This document shows, piece by piece, positions 8,401 to 17,068 of a stretch of DNA of 37,742 nt. The stretch covers positions 1 through 37,742 of the forward strand of contig JACZJK010000033.1 in assembly GCA_014860575.1 (NCBI GenBank). Reading direction: 5' to 3'. How positions within the stretch are numbered: position 1 is the first letter of the stretch; every line of letters starts with the position of its first letter. The notes under the pieces are model-generated. The model saw nothing but the letters and a program-made list of their open reading frames with translations, had not been told where the DNA came from and did not search any database. The stretch comes from Bacteroidales bacterium. GTDB lineage: Bacteria; Bacteroidota; Bacteroidia; Bacteroidales; JAAYJT01. The translations under genes and the position numbers were made by a program.

Positions 8401-11400
8401 CCGTTTTGGTTTTGTTCGATCGCCCTGGCTACCCCGCAACCACTTTTGGGTGTGAACAAAATAACATCTTCACAACCTTCGACGATGAAGCATCGCTTAC
8501 TGCAGTTGATTTTGAAAACACCTGCAATTCGTCACCAGGCACAACACCACCCTACACCTATGCCATCTCAGGGATTTATCAGCCAATAGACGCCTTATCT
8601 GCTCTTAATGGAACAAGCCCGGACGGTACATGGACACTTACTGTATCTGATTTCTTTGACGGAGACGGTGGATCAATCGAAGGATGGGGCCTGGAAATAA
8701 TCTCAGTGCCAGGAATTATCTTTGTTGATGCCGGTGCAACGGGATTAAACAATGGCTCCTCCTGGACAGACGCCTTCACCGACCTGCAGGATGCCCTCAA
8801 CAGCACCTGCCCGGGCATCACCGGAATATGGGTAGCCGACGGAACCTACTACCCAACTTCTGTAACAACTGACCGGGAGGCTACATTTCAACTAATAAGC
8901 GGCGTGGCAATATACGGTGGTTTCAATGGTACCGAAAGCATGCTGTCTGAGCGGGATTGGATTACTAACTCCACCATCCTCAGCGGGGATATTGATGGAG
9001 ATGGAACCCTAACCGGCAACTCCTACACCGTAGTCACCGGCTCCGGCACGGAGGCCACGGCCGTGATTGATGGATTTACCATCACCGGGGGGAATAGTAA
9101 TGGTTCCGGAGGTGACACCAGTCACTTCTCAGGCGGCGGAATTTACAGCAGCAACGGCTCTCCCACAGTAACTAACTGCACATTTACATGGAATTCTGTT
9201 AGTAGTACAGGAGGTGCATTTTTTATTGAAAATGGAAACTCCATACTGCGCAATAATACCTTCATAAGCAATCATGCCGATTTTTCAGGTGGGGCAATTC
9301 GATACGAGGGAGGTGAACATATTGCCGTAAACAATCTATTCGCACATAATACTACCAATCTTTTTGGTTCTGTAATTGGAACTGCCACTACTGACTATAC
9401 CCTGATAAACAATACCTTTGTGAATAATGAAGCATCTGACATAGGAACTGTTGTGTATAATTTTAGCAGCAACGTTGACCTAGTCAATAATATCTTTTGG
9501 GGCAACACCAAAGGTGGTGAAACTGATGTGCCTGATGCTGACTTGATAAATGATATTGGTATAGTAAACCGCTTTGAATATTCATTGCTTCAGGCAAACA
9601 GCGCATACAGTGGTAATGCCGGTAACATAACTAATGTTGATCCTTTGTTTATTGATCAGCCCCCTGTGGGGATTTATACAGGTGGAGATTTGCGCCTGCA
9701 AGCCTGCTCACCGGCCATCAATGCAGGCAGCAACGCTGCTGTACCCGCAGGCATTATAACTGACCTGGATGGAACTCCGCGGTTCTATGATAACGGAACT
9801 GTGGACATGGGCGCTTATGAATACCAGGGTGAAAAAAATGTTAATCCGCCTCCCATCGCAATCATATCGGGTATAATTGATGATTTTGAAGCCGCCAGCC
9901 TGCCTAACGGCACGGATCCCTTCGGCAACGGCATTGGCTTCATCACCTTTGGTGATTTCGGGGCGGGTACAACCGTGGACATCGCAACCACCCTGGTTGC
10001 CGATACCGACCCCCTGGCAATGCCCGGACAGTCAGGCGACAATTACCTGCTCAGGTTTGAAGCTAACGTTAATGATTTTGGAGGTCTTACCCACGCCTTT
10101 GAAAATGAGGATGTAAATACCTGGGTAACGCAGGATTGGTCAGGCAATGAAGGTATTGCTTTCTGGCTCTACGGCCAAAACACGGGCAACAGCCTCTATT
10201 TTGAGATACAGGACAACCGCAATCCTGGCTCAACCATATTTGACGTGGAACTCTGGACCTACGCCTTTACAGACGATTTCTCGGGCTGGAAGCTGTTTGT
10301 CCTTAGCTTTGATGACTTCACGCGCAAAGAGATTGGCAACGGCGCACCCAACGATGGCTTTGGCCGTGACGAGGTGCATGGCTGGGTTTTCGGTGCGTTG
10401 AACACCGGAGGCGAAACTGTTACCTACTATCTGGACAATGTGATGGTTTACGGCGACGGTGGCCCTTTCTGCCCATACACCACCATAAATTTTTCAGCGC
10501 CCGCAGGCATGGCAACCTACGCCTGGAGTCTGTCAGTTATCAGTGGAGATGCATCCATAGGAAGCTGGGATAATAATATTTTCACCCCCGAGACCGACAA
10601 CGAGCAGGATGTTCAGGTGGTTGGTGTCTGTGGCACAGTGTTCACACTCACCCTGACTGTAACAGACGCCCAGGGATGCACAGCTTCTGCACAAAACAGC
10701 TTTGTGGTGGAAGAGTCAGGTCTTGAATGGGTCAACGAACCGCAAGATTACAGTCTAGACTTCAACATGGACGATCTTGAGGCAGAAGTACAGAATTGGC
10801 TTAACAGCATGGAGGCATCCAGCAGTTGCTCTACATTAAATGCAAGCTATTTCCTTCCATTGTTGCAAGTGAACAGCCCCGGGGATATTCAAGAAAATTA
10901 CATTAGCGGGAGAGCCAATTTTGGTCCATTGGAATTTAATGTCACAGGCGATCTCGAAATGGCTGATCCGGCCCTGGCCTGTGATCCGTTGCTAAACGAC
11001 CTGACAAACAAGATTGCTATAATTGACAGGGGTATTTGCACTTTTACATCAAAAGTAAAAAATGCACAGGATGCCGGCGCCATAGCAGCGATCGTTATAA
11101 ATAGTAACCCTGAACAGGGGGTGATAACCATGGGCGGAACTGACCCCTCCATCACCATACCTTCCCTATTCATTAGTTATGAGGATGGCCTGGTGCTTAA
11201 AACCGCCATGCAGCAAGGATTGGTAAATGCTACTCTAAGCCACTTTATAGATCTTCAGCCAGGTGATTACCCTGTTTTATTCCGGGCTACAACCCAATGC
11301 CAGTTAATTGAGAAAACTGTTACCCTGCATATTGAAGTTACACCGGTCAACCTTGATCTTAACGGTTTGGTTATTGGCGAAAATGACAGCGAGTGTTTTG

Positions 11401-11867
11401 GCGCTACACAGAATATCACTGTTCAGGATGTTACCGTAAATGCCGGAGGCAGCCTTACGCTGATAGCAGGCAACTCGATCATCATCACTCCCGGGTTTAT
11501 TGTTGCAGCCAATGCTTACTTCCATGCGTATATTTCTGATGAATATTGCCTATTGCCGGCTTCACTGCTTGCCCTGGAAACAGAAGTTGAAAACAACCCG
11601 GCCTTAGATTTTAATGAAAACCTTTCGGATGATCTGAGGATTTTCCCAAATCCGACCACTGGCGGGTTTACTATTGAAATGGGAGAAACCTTTGGTTCAA
11701 ATAAGACTTCTGTAAGCATATACAACCTGATAGGTGAACTTATACTAACGAACGAAAATGTCTTAAATCAGGCAGAGTTTAACCTCTCTGGGCATCCCAA
11801 CGGGATATATGTTGTCCTGATAAGAAATAATGAAAACACAGAAATCAGGAAACTGATCAAGCAATAA
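5436..11867 (+). CDS. Giant T9SS-secreted S8 subtilase with MopE, P, beta-helix and PA domains
   Basis: A secreted or surface serine protease of 2143 residues. In order: signal peptide (1-29); inhibitor-like propeptide (about 92-185); subtilisin S8 domain (about 205-495) with triad D224 (ITDDG), H282 (HGTHVAG) and S436 (GTSMATP); a Big_5/SbsA-like Ig domain (about 505-625); then a MopE-type Asp-rich metal-binding repeat plus proprotein-convertase P domain, twice (632-856 and 862-1092). A right-handed beta-helix follows (about 1095-1464), then a carbohydrate-binding-like jelly roll (about 1480-1674), a PKD-like stretch, a PA domain (about 1827-1935), a 3-coathanger stack domain (1973-2038) and a T9SS type A sorting domain (2067-2143, starting LRIFPNP). 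The triad is complete, so the protease should be active. It likely cleaves and binds extracellular polymers, though the substrate is not evident. It is the larger of two tandem paralogues. Confidence 0.92.
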   Translation: MEINYKYFSTFYKVFIIALTLSATTFLNAQEPATQGKPNQLNRTLAGGDQKLSEDSQVSDAAPYEPQDIVDALAPNAVTLQDMELRAKHHPYMPGEIVIAMELGTSKSNAASVLDQFNWQGLFAQQGVELSSVLMKADRGSFRSIALVLLSLPEGIEVFTAMKKLEGKSGVLWSSPNFYFEGDPREFSPNDPDYAAQYHHPLMKNDLAWDITLGSPSIVVGITDDGVELTHSDLATNIWVNTGEIPGNGIDDDGNGYIDDVNGWDFSSGNNNPNPNLLSDTHGTHVAGITAARTNNSIGIAGVAGNSAIMPLQFYAGGPWTAAIINETFTYAADNGAKIVNTSYNIDGWVGDPVFTAGLQYLYDAGVLHLNSAGNNNQLNPPRQAFQQTLLVASTDAADVRSSFSNYGTGIDISAPGSSILSTVTGNSYNFLSGTSMATPNAAGTAALIWSANPSWTRDQVAAQLLATADNIDAANPTLVGLLGSGRVNSYAALTTLLAAPQVKSTPGLPDEGTIIFANHLTSFSVAFDQVMNPASVNNLANFELRNAGPNEIFGDGDDLVHPLTTTTNYQIGSNQLIFQISDLPLQCGLHRLKLVSGGLENPFGTELDGDGNGTGGDDYVRNFAVVDVLTYFDGDGDGYGAGSPSTACPPPPGYVLLDGDCDDNDPLIYPGATEVCDGVDNNCDGIVDFPPAANYVSSDVPVAIPTSGTPTVTSALTISGATGNIIDLNVTDLNILHTYVGDLKVTLTSPGGTVLVLFDRPGHPVSTYGCSQNNIFTTFDDEASLTAVDFENTCNSSATTTPPHTYTISGIYQPIDALSALNGTNPDGTWTLTVSDFFDGDGGSIEGWGLEISVPDVTNTYYADADGDGYGDPNVSIELACTPDPLLGWVLDNSDCDDTNPDINPAATEVCDGMDNNCDGIVDFPSVDTYASSDVPVAIPTSGTPTVTSTLTISGATGNIIDLNVKDLNILHTWVGDLKVTLTSPGGTVLVLFDRPGYPATTFGCEQNNIFTTFDDEASLTAVDFENTCNSSPGTTPPYTYAISGIYQPIDALSALNGTSPDGTWTLTVSDFFDGDGGSIEGWGLEIISVPGIIFVDAGATGLNNGSSWTDAFTDLQDALNSTCPGITGIWVADGTYYPTSVTTDREATFQLISGVAIYGGFNGTESMLSERDWITNSTILSGDIDGDGTLTGNSYTVVTGSGTEATAVIDGFTITGGNSNGSGGDTSHFSGGGIYSSNGSPTVTNCTFTWNSVSSTGGAFFIENGNSILRNNTFISNHADFSGGAIRYEGGEHIAVNNLFAHNTTNLFGSVIGTATTDYTLINNTFVNNEASDIGTVVYNFSSNVDLVNNIFWGNTKGGETDVPDADLINDIGIVNRFEYSLLQANSAYSGNAGNITNVDPLFIDQPPVGIYTGGDLRLQACSPAINAGSNAAVPAGIITDLDGTPRFYDNGTVDMGAYEYQGEKNVNPPPIAIISGIIDDFEAASLPNGTDPFGNGIGFITFGDFGAGTTVDIATTLVADTDPLAMPGQSGDNYLLRFEANVNDFGGLTHAFENEDVNTWVTQDWSGNEGIAFWLYGQNTGNSLYFEIQDNRNPGSTIFDVELWTYAFTDDFSGWKLFVLSFDDFTRKEIGNGAPNDGFGRDEVHGWVFGALNTGGETVTYYLDNVMVYGDGGPFCPYTTINFSAPAGMATYAWSLSVISGDASIGSWDNNIFTPETDNEQDVQVVGVCGTVFTLTLTVTDAQGCTASAQNSFVVEESGLEWVNEPQDYSLDFNMDDLEAEVQNWLNSMEASSSCSTLNASYFLPLLQVNSPGDIQENYISGRANFGPLEFNVTGDLEMADPALACDPLLNDLTNKIAIIDRGICTFTSKVKNAQDAGAIAAIVINSNPEQGVITMGGTDPSITIPSLFISYEDGLVLKTAMQQGLVNATLSHFIDLQPGDYPVLFRATTQCQLIEKTVTLHIEVTPVNLDLNGLVIGENDSECFGATQNITVQDVTVNAGGSLTLIAGNSIIITPGFIVAANAYFHAYISDEYCLLPASLLALETEVENNPALDFNENLSDDLRIFPNPTTGGFTIEMGETFGSNKTSVSIYNLIGELILTNENVLNQAEFNLSGHPNGIYVVLIRNNENTEIRKLIKQ
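7329..8711 (+). repeat. Internal tandem duplication: MopE plus P-domain module, two copies
   Basis: Within the large subtilase, residues 632-856 (7329-8003) and 862-1092 (8019-8711) are two copies of the same two-domain module. DNA identity is very high in the P-domain halves: the phrase GTTCCGGTGGCCATTCCAAC begins at 7536 and again at 8241, a 705-base offset. The MopE parts (DGDGYG, DGDCDDNDP, then EVCDGVDNNCDGIVDFP) have diverged more. The pattern suggests recent duplication or ongoing conversion. Confidence 0.85.
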
Positions 11868-11878
11868 GTTCTCGGGTG

Positions 11879-11941
11879 AATGCCCTGTCCGGATGATAGA
11901 TTGGTTATCGTAATGACAATCATTATTCCGGACAGGGCATT
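11879..11941 (+). terminator. Strong hairpin terminator after the first subtilase
   Basis: AATGCCCTGTCCGGA (11879-11893) pairs perfectly over 15 bp with TCCGGACAGGGCATT (11927-11941). An inner GATTG/CAATC pair extends the stem, and a T-rich stretch (TTCTTTCT) follows. It lies 12 bases after the stop codon. A near-copy stands after the second subtilase. Confidence 0.85.
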
Positions 11942-12027
11942 TCTTTCTATGATCACAAAAACAGCATTTTATATGAAACAAATTTTATGTATCGATCAGT
12001 AAACCATTCATATACAAACACAACAAC

Positions 12028-15000
12028 ATGGAAATTAATTACAAGTATTTCAGCGCTTTGTGCAAAGTGCTTTTTATTGCATTAACGCTCAGCGCTGCAA
12101 TGTCCCTGAGTGCACAGGTACCTGCCACGCAGGGCAAGCCCAGTCTGGCAACTGCAACTCTTACCGGAAGAGTTCAAAACCCTTCTGAAGACTCACAAGT
12201 CAACGATGTTGCACCCTATGAACCGCAGGACATTGTTGATGCCTTCTCTCCGAATGCTGTAACATTACAGGATATGGAGTTACGGGCAAAGCACCATCCA
12301 TACATGCCCGAAGAAATCGTAGTTGCGATGGAGTTAGGAACTTCCAAAAGTAATGCAGCTTCAGTGCTCGATCAATTTAACTGGCAGGGGCTTTTTGCGC
12401 AGCAGGGAGTTGCGCTTAGTTCAGTGTTGATGAAAGCTGACAGGGGAAGCTTTCGCAGCATAGCGCTGGTGCTTCTATCTTTGCCCGAAGGCACTAAGGT
12501 GTTTGAAGCGATGAAAAAGCTGGAAGGCAAAAGTGGAGTTTTATGGAGTTCTCCCAATTTCTATTTCGATGGAGACCCTCGTGAATTCATTCCCAACGAC
12601 CCCGACTATGCTTATCAATACCATCATCCTCTGATGAAGAATGACCTGGCATGGGACATCACCCTTGGGAGCCCATCAATAATTGTCGCAATAACTGATG
12701 ATGGCGTTGAATTGACCCACAGCGATCTGGCGCCGAATATTTGGGTAAACACAGGCGAAATACCTGGCAACGGGATTGACGACGACGGCAATGGCTACAT
12801 AGACGATGTGAACGGCTGGGATTTTGTAAATGGAAATAACGACCCGAATCCTGACCAGTTATCGTATTACCACGGTACACACGTTGCAGGTATCGCCGCC
12901 GCACGCACCAACAATGCTATAGGCGTAGCAGGTGTTTCGGGACATTCGACGATTATGCCACTTCAGTTTTATGATTATATAACCTGGACAGCGGCCATGA
13001 TTAACGAGACATTTACTTATGCTGCTGATAATGGAGCTAACATTGTCAATACCAGCTACAACATAGACTTCTGGGTAGGCGACCCGGTTTTCACTGCCGG
13101 ACTCCAGTACCTTTGTGATGCAGGGGTATTGCATCTTAATTCAGCAGGTAATAATAGCGAGCTTAACCCTCCCCGCCAGGCTTTCCAACAAACATTGCTG
13201 GTTGCCAGCACCGATGCAGCTGATATAAAGAGCAGCTTTAGTAATTATGGAAATGGTATTGATATTTCTGCGCCGGGTAGTTCGATTGGCTCTACATTTC
13301 CAGGAAACCTCTATGCTTTTCTTTCAGGTACCAGTATGGCCGCGCCAAATGCTGCGGGAGTAGCAGCGCTGATCTGGTCTGCCAACCCAACCTGGACACG
13401 CGATCAGGTGGCAGCTCAACTCCTGGCAACTGCTGATAATATTGATGCTGCCAACCCTACCCTGGTTGGGTTACTTGGTTCGGGAAGGGTGAATAGCTAT
13501 GCTGCACTGACGTCTGTATTATCGGCTCCCCAGGTTAAGTCAACCTTAGGTTTGCCTGACGAGGGAACAACAATATCAAGGCTTGATCTCACCAGCTTTT
13601 CGGTGGCTTTCAATCAGGTGATAGATCCCGCAACAGTCAATAATTTGGCGAATTTTGAGCTACGTAGTGCAGGGCCAAATGAAATTTTTGGCGACGGAGA
13701 TGACTTTGTTCATACATTATTAACCGCATCAATTTACCAAATAGGGACCAACCAAATGACCTTCCAGATTTCTGACCTAACTCCATTGCAATGGGGGCTT
13801 CACCGGTTAACACTGGTTTCGGGCGGGCTGGAAAATCCTTTTGGCACCAGTCTGGATGGTGATGGTGATGGTGTTGGAGGGGATGATTTTGTCCGGACTT
13901 TTTCAGTCGTGAATGGTTGTCCTTCAAGGCCAATTCTCTTAGTTGATGCCGATGCTACGGGATTAAACAGAGGTATATCGTGGACAGATGCCTTCACAGA
14001 CCTGCAAAGCGCACTCAACAGCACCTGTCCCAATATTACCGAAATCTGGGTAGCTGCAGGCACCTATTATCCTACAGCAGGTACCGACCGCAACATTTCA
14101 TTTATTATGAAAAATGGCGTTGCCATATACGGCGGATTCAGTGGAACAGAAACCCTGCTTTCTGAGCGGGATTGGGTGGCTAACCCCACCATCCTCAGCG
14201 GAGATATCAACCAGAGCGGAACTCTGGCCGGAAACTCCTACACTGTAGTTACCGGCTCCGGCACGAACGTCACAGCGGTGATAGATGGATTCACCATCAC
14301 CATGGGTAATGCTGACGTTACGGGTTCCTATTATGACCCAAACGGATTCGGCGGGGGCATGTACAATAACTCCGGCTCCCCCACAGTAACGAACTGCACC
14401 TTTTCGGAGAATTCTGCTTTTTTTGGGGGTGGCGGGATGTTCAATTATGATAATTCTTCCCCCACGATAATCAAATGCAACTTTTCGGGGAATACGGCCA
14501 TTGATTATGGCGGCGCTATGTTAAATGAGAAATTCTCTTCCCCCACGGTAACGAACTGCAGCTTTTCGGGGAATACGGCAGGTATAACTGGCGGCGGTAT
14601 GGACAATTATGAAGATTCCTCACCCACGGTAACGAACTGCAGCTTTTCGGGGAATACGGCAGGTTTAAGTGGCGGCGGGATGTCCAATTTGGAGAATTGT
14701 TCACCCACAGTAACGAACTGCTCCTTTTCGGGGAATCAGGCTGCTAGCAATGGCGGCGGGATGTTCAATGAATCTAATTCCTCCTCCATGATAACAAACA
14801 GCATAATTTGGGGAAACAGCAGCGGGATAGTAAGTACTTCTTCCACACCAACTGTAAATTACTCCATCGTGCAGGGTGGATATGCAGGCACAGCTAATCT
14901 GGATGCAGATCCATTGTTTGTTGATCAGCCGCCGATAGGGCCTAGTACAGTTGGGGATTTGCGCCCCCAAGCCCACTCCCCTGCTATCAATATAGGCAAT

Positions 15001-15630
15001 AACTCCGCAGTTCCCCCGGGCATTACCACCGACCTTGACGGCAACCCTCGTATTTCTGGCAGCACAGTAGATATGGGCGCGTATGAATTGCAGACAGACG
15101 ATACACCGGTTAACCTTGATCTTAACGGTTTGGTTATTGGCGAAAATGACAGCGAGTGTTTTGGCGCCACCCAAAATATCACTGTTCAGGATGTTAGCGT
15201 AGATGCCGGAGGCAGCCTTACGCTGATAGCAGGCAACTCAATAATTATTACTCCCGTGTTTAATGTTGCAGCCAATGCTTACTTCCGTGCGTATATTTCT
15301 GATGAATACTGCACATTGCCAGCTTCACTGCTTGCCCTTGAATCAGAAGTTGAAAACAACCCGGCCTTAGATTTTAATGAAAACCTTTCGGATGATCTGA
15401 GGATTTTCCCAAATCCGACCACTGGCGGGTTTACTATTGAAATGGGAGAAACCTTTGGTTCAAATAAGACTTCAGTAAGCATATATAACCTGATAGGTGA
15501 ACTGATACTAACGAACGAAAATGTTTTAAATCAGGCAGAGTTTAACCTCTCTGGGCATCCCAACGGGATATATGTTGTCCTGATAAGAAATAATGAAAAC
15601 ACAGAAATCAGGAAGCTGATCAAGCAATAA
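12028..15630 (+). CDS. T9SS-secreted S8 subtilase with beta-helix, tandem paralogue of the 2143-residue protease
   Basis: A protein of 1200 residues. The first 500 residues align without gaps to the preceding gene: signal peptide (1-29), propeptide, and S8 domain with D224, H282 (in YYHGTHVAG) and S436. A Big_5-like Ig domain (about 505-625) follows. Next is a right-handed beta-helix (about 635-1015) with six 27-residue repeats on the pattern SPTVTNCSFSGN, then GGGM and N. The last 171 residues (3-coathanger stack 1030-1095, T9SS type A sorting domain 1124-1200) are almost identical to the paralogue, with only a few silent changes in the last 280 bases. It lacks the MopE, P, jelly-roll, PKD and PA modules. 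The complete triad predicts an active secreted protease. It lies 160 bp downstream of the first gene, behind that gene's terminator, with the same 35-base leader. Confidence 0.92.
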   Translation: MEINYKYFSALCKVLFIALTLSAAMSLSAQVPATQGKPSLATATLTGRVQNPSEDSQVNDVAPYEPQDIVDAFSPNAVTLQDMELRAKHHPYMPEEIVVAMELGTSKSNAASVLDQFNWQGLFAQQGVALSSVLMKADRGSFRSIALVLLSLPEGTKVFEAMKKLEGKSGVLWSSPNFYFDGDPREFIPNDPDYAYQYHHPLMKNDLAWDITLGSPSIIVAITDDGVELTHSDLAPNIWVNTGEIPGNGIDDDGNGYIDDVNGWDFVNGNNDPNPDQLSYYHGTHVAGIAAARTNNAIGVAGVSGHSTIMPLQFYDYITWTAAMINETFTYAADNGANIVNTSYNIDFWVGDPVFTAGLQYLCDAGVLHLNSAGNNSELNPPRQAFQQTLLVASTDAADIKSSFSNYGNGIDISAPGSSIGSTFPGNLYAFLSGTSMAAPNAAGVAALIWSANPTWTRDQVAAQLLATADNIDAANPTLVGLLGSGRVNSYAALTSVLSAPQVKSTLGLPDEGTTISRLDLTSFSVAFNQVIDPATVNNLANFELRSAGPNEIFGDGDDFVHTLLTASIYQIGTNQMTFQISDLTPLQWGLHRLTLVSGGLENPFGTSLDGDGDGVGGDDFVRTFSVVNGCPSRPILLVDADATGLNRGISWTDAFTDLQSALNSTCPNITEIWVAAGTYYPTAGTDRNISFIMKNGVAIYGGFSGTETLLSERDWVANPTILSGDINQSGTLAGNSYTVVTGSGTNVTAVIDGFTITMGNADVTGSYYDPNGFGGGMYNNSGSPTVTNCTFSENSAFFGGGGMFNYDNSSPTIIKCNFSGNTAIDYGGAMLNEKFSSPTVTNCSFSGNTAGITGGGMDNYEDSSPTVTNCSFSGNTAGLSGGGMSNLENCSPTVTNCSFSGNQAASNGGGMFNESNSSSMITNSIIWGNSSGIVSTSSTPTVNYSIVQGGYAGTANLDADPLFVDQPPIGPSTVGDLRPQAHSPAINIGNNSAVPPGITTDLDGNPRISGSTVDMGAYELQTDDTPVNLDLNGLVIGENDSECFGATQNITVQDVSVDAGGSLTLIAGNSIIITPVFNVAANAYFRAYISDEYCTLPASLLALESEVENNPALDFNENLSDDLRIFPNPTTGGFTIEMGETFGSNKTSVSIYNLIGELILTNENVLNQAEFNLSGHPNGIYVVLIRNNENTEIRKLIKQ
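14377..14862 (+). repeat. Six tandem 81-bp repeats coding beta-helix rungs
   Basis: Units begin at 14377, 14458, 14539, 14620, 14701 and 14782, each exactly 81 bases (27 residues). The consensus starts SPTVTNCSFSGN and includes a GGGM-x-N turn. Units 3-5 are close to identical in DNA; units 1, 2 and 6 are more diverged. The in-frame period allows copy-number change without a frameshift, so the length of the helix could vary between strains. Confidence 0.9.
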
Positions 15631-15644
15631 GCTCTCGGGTGAAT

Positions 15645-15702
15645 GCCCTGTCTGGATAATAGAATTGGTTATCATAACGACAATCAATGTTCCGGACAGG
15701 GC
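15645..15702 (+). terminator. Hairpin terminator after the second subtilase
   Basis: GCCCTGTCTGGA (15645-15656) pairs with TCCGGACAGGGC (15691-15702), with one T-G wobble, followed by TTATTCTTTCT. It is a diverged copy of the terminator at 11879-11941, including the TTGGTTATC loop text, so the duplication of the subtilase unit included its 3' flank. Confidence 0.8.
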
Positions 15703-15772
15703 TTATTCTTTCTCAGATCACAAGAATAGCATCCTGGCAGTATGCCAATGACAGTGTTTGAAACATGGCCAT

Positions 15773-15880
15773 AACCCCGTCAGAGTTCTGGTTTGCAAGC
15801 ACAAAGAATGAGTAGAAGCTCTCCGGAATTTTGAAAGGCCAACCCTGATGGGGTTGTCCGGCTATTCGTGCATTCGTGGC
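15773..15880. repeat. AACCCCGTCAG inverted repeat and CATTCGTG phrase
   Basis: AACCCCGTCAG (15773-15783) can pair with CTGATGGGGTT (15845-15855) through one wobble. The right arm also forms its own small hairpin, AACCC-TGATG-GGGTT (15841-15855). Directly after it lies a twofold phrase, ATTCGTGCATTCGTGG (15863-15879). Both are types of short repeat often met between genes of this phylum. The element sits between the subtilase terminator and the convergent phosphatase gene, and could act as its terminator. Confidence 0.5.
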
Positions 15881-15886
15881 ATATCC

Positions 15887-17068
15887 TCACAAATACTCCA
15901 CTCCCACTTCCTTCAAAAACTTTTTCTCCAGCAATTCCGCCAGCTTCTTCACAACATTGCGGCGGATGTCGAGTTCAACAGGCATTGTGGGATCCTGATG
16001 GGCTTCGTTGATTTTGGTTCCAACCAGGAGATTTATTTCATCGCTTTCTAAAAGCATTGCGGCTATGCGATCAGCGGGACCCCTCGTGAAAACAGTATTG
16101 CTGTCATACATTTTCAGGATTTGAATTACTTTGCTGATTGTCAACATTCCCTCGGTGATGAGGTCAACACCATCCATATTCGATACCGGCGGCAAATCGG
16201 GATCGTGAAATTCGGTTTCATCCATAATTTCAGATCCGAGTTCACGGGCAATAATATCGGCTGTTGTAGCACCGCAAATAATCTTCTTACTTTCAAACTC
16301 TTTTACTTTCAAAGCCATCTCAGCATCACTGCCTTCATCGAAGGGCGGGCCAGTACAAAGCAGTAAGCGTCTCGGTTCGCGGAAATAAACCACGGCACAG
16401 GAGCAATCGTCCTTAGGATGATAGTTATCGTTGGCAATTGCTTTGGTTACAACCTTGTTAGCTAATTCCGAGGCACTCATTTCCGGATTCTTTTTCAAGG
16501 TTTCTTTAACAAACTCCAGGAGGTTGTCCCTTCCCCAACCTTCAGTATATTTTCCACCCAGGCCCGATTGTGTAATTCCATCGCTGAAAAAAACAACACG
16601 ATCGTGCTGATGGATCTGAAAACGGGCATGGCGCATCACCATTCTTCTGCCCTGCTGGCCTTCGGTAACAAAGTTCTGCCAGGCAATTTCCTTCACTTCT
16701 CCATCGCGGACAATAAAGCATTGAGGATTATCATATTCAAGGATGCCGATGTCTCCGTTGTAAGAGATATCCAGTGCAGTAAAAGTAGAATAGCTTATTT
16801 TTCGTGTGCTGCAAACTGGCAGCGTCTTAGTTATTATCTCTGCAATGCGCTCAAAATCCTTGTGCTCCTTGATAAAATTCAGCATCATGGTAGCAGTAAG
16901 TGTGGCCAGCACATTGGCCTTCACACCATGACCCATGCCATCAGAAAGTACAGCCACTATGCGTTTTTCTTCACGGATGCGGGCCGAGCGGAAAACATCG
17001 CCGCAAATCCGCTCGCCTTCATGGTTCTTTTGCTGGCAATGCACTTCAATATACAGATCCTTGCTCAT
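15887..17068 (-). CDS. SpoIIE/PP2C-type serine phosphatase, partner of the hydrogenase-like sensor
   Basis: The product is 393 residues and cytosolic. Residues 20-228 form a SpoIIE phosphatase domain with metal-binding acids D24 (ICGD), D43 (LSDGMGHG), D163 (FFSDG) and D220/D221 (PKDDCSC), all present. It should dephosphorylate Ser/Thr on a partner protein, in the manner of anti-sigma-antagonist control. A further C-terminal domain (about 235-393, beginning near RRLLLCTGPPFDEG) has no motif I know but appears to belong to this subfamily. Its ATG overlaps the stop codon of the upstream hydrogenase-like gene (ATGA), so the two are translationally coupled and likely work as input and output of one signalling unit. 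No anti-sigma or STAS target is encoded in the window. Confidence 0.88.
   Translation of the reverse strand: MSKDLYIEVHCQQKNHEGERICGDVFRSARIREEKRIVAVLSDGMGHGVKANVLATLTATMMLNFIKEHKDFERIAEIITKTLPVCSTRKISYSTFTALDISYNGDIGILEYDNPQCFIVRDGEVKEIAWQNFVTEGQQGRRMVMRHARFQIHQHDRVVFFSDGITQSGLGGKYTEGWGRDNLLEFVKETLKKNPEMSASELANKVVTKAIANDNYHPKDDCSCAVVYFREPRRLLLCTGPPFDEGSDAEMALKVKEFESKKIICGATTADIIARELGSEIMDETEFHDPDLPPVSNMDGVDLITEGMLTISKVIQILKMYDSNTVFTRGPADRIAAMLLESDEINLLVGTKINEAHQDPTMPVELDIRRNVVKKLAELLEKKFLKEVGVEYL

Noticed and set aside
14516-14704. Minus-strand ORF with repeated LPYSPKSCSS text
   Set aside because: It is the antisense shadow of the 81-bp repeats of the beta-helix.
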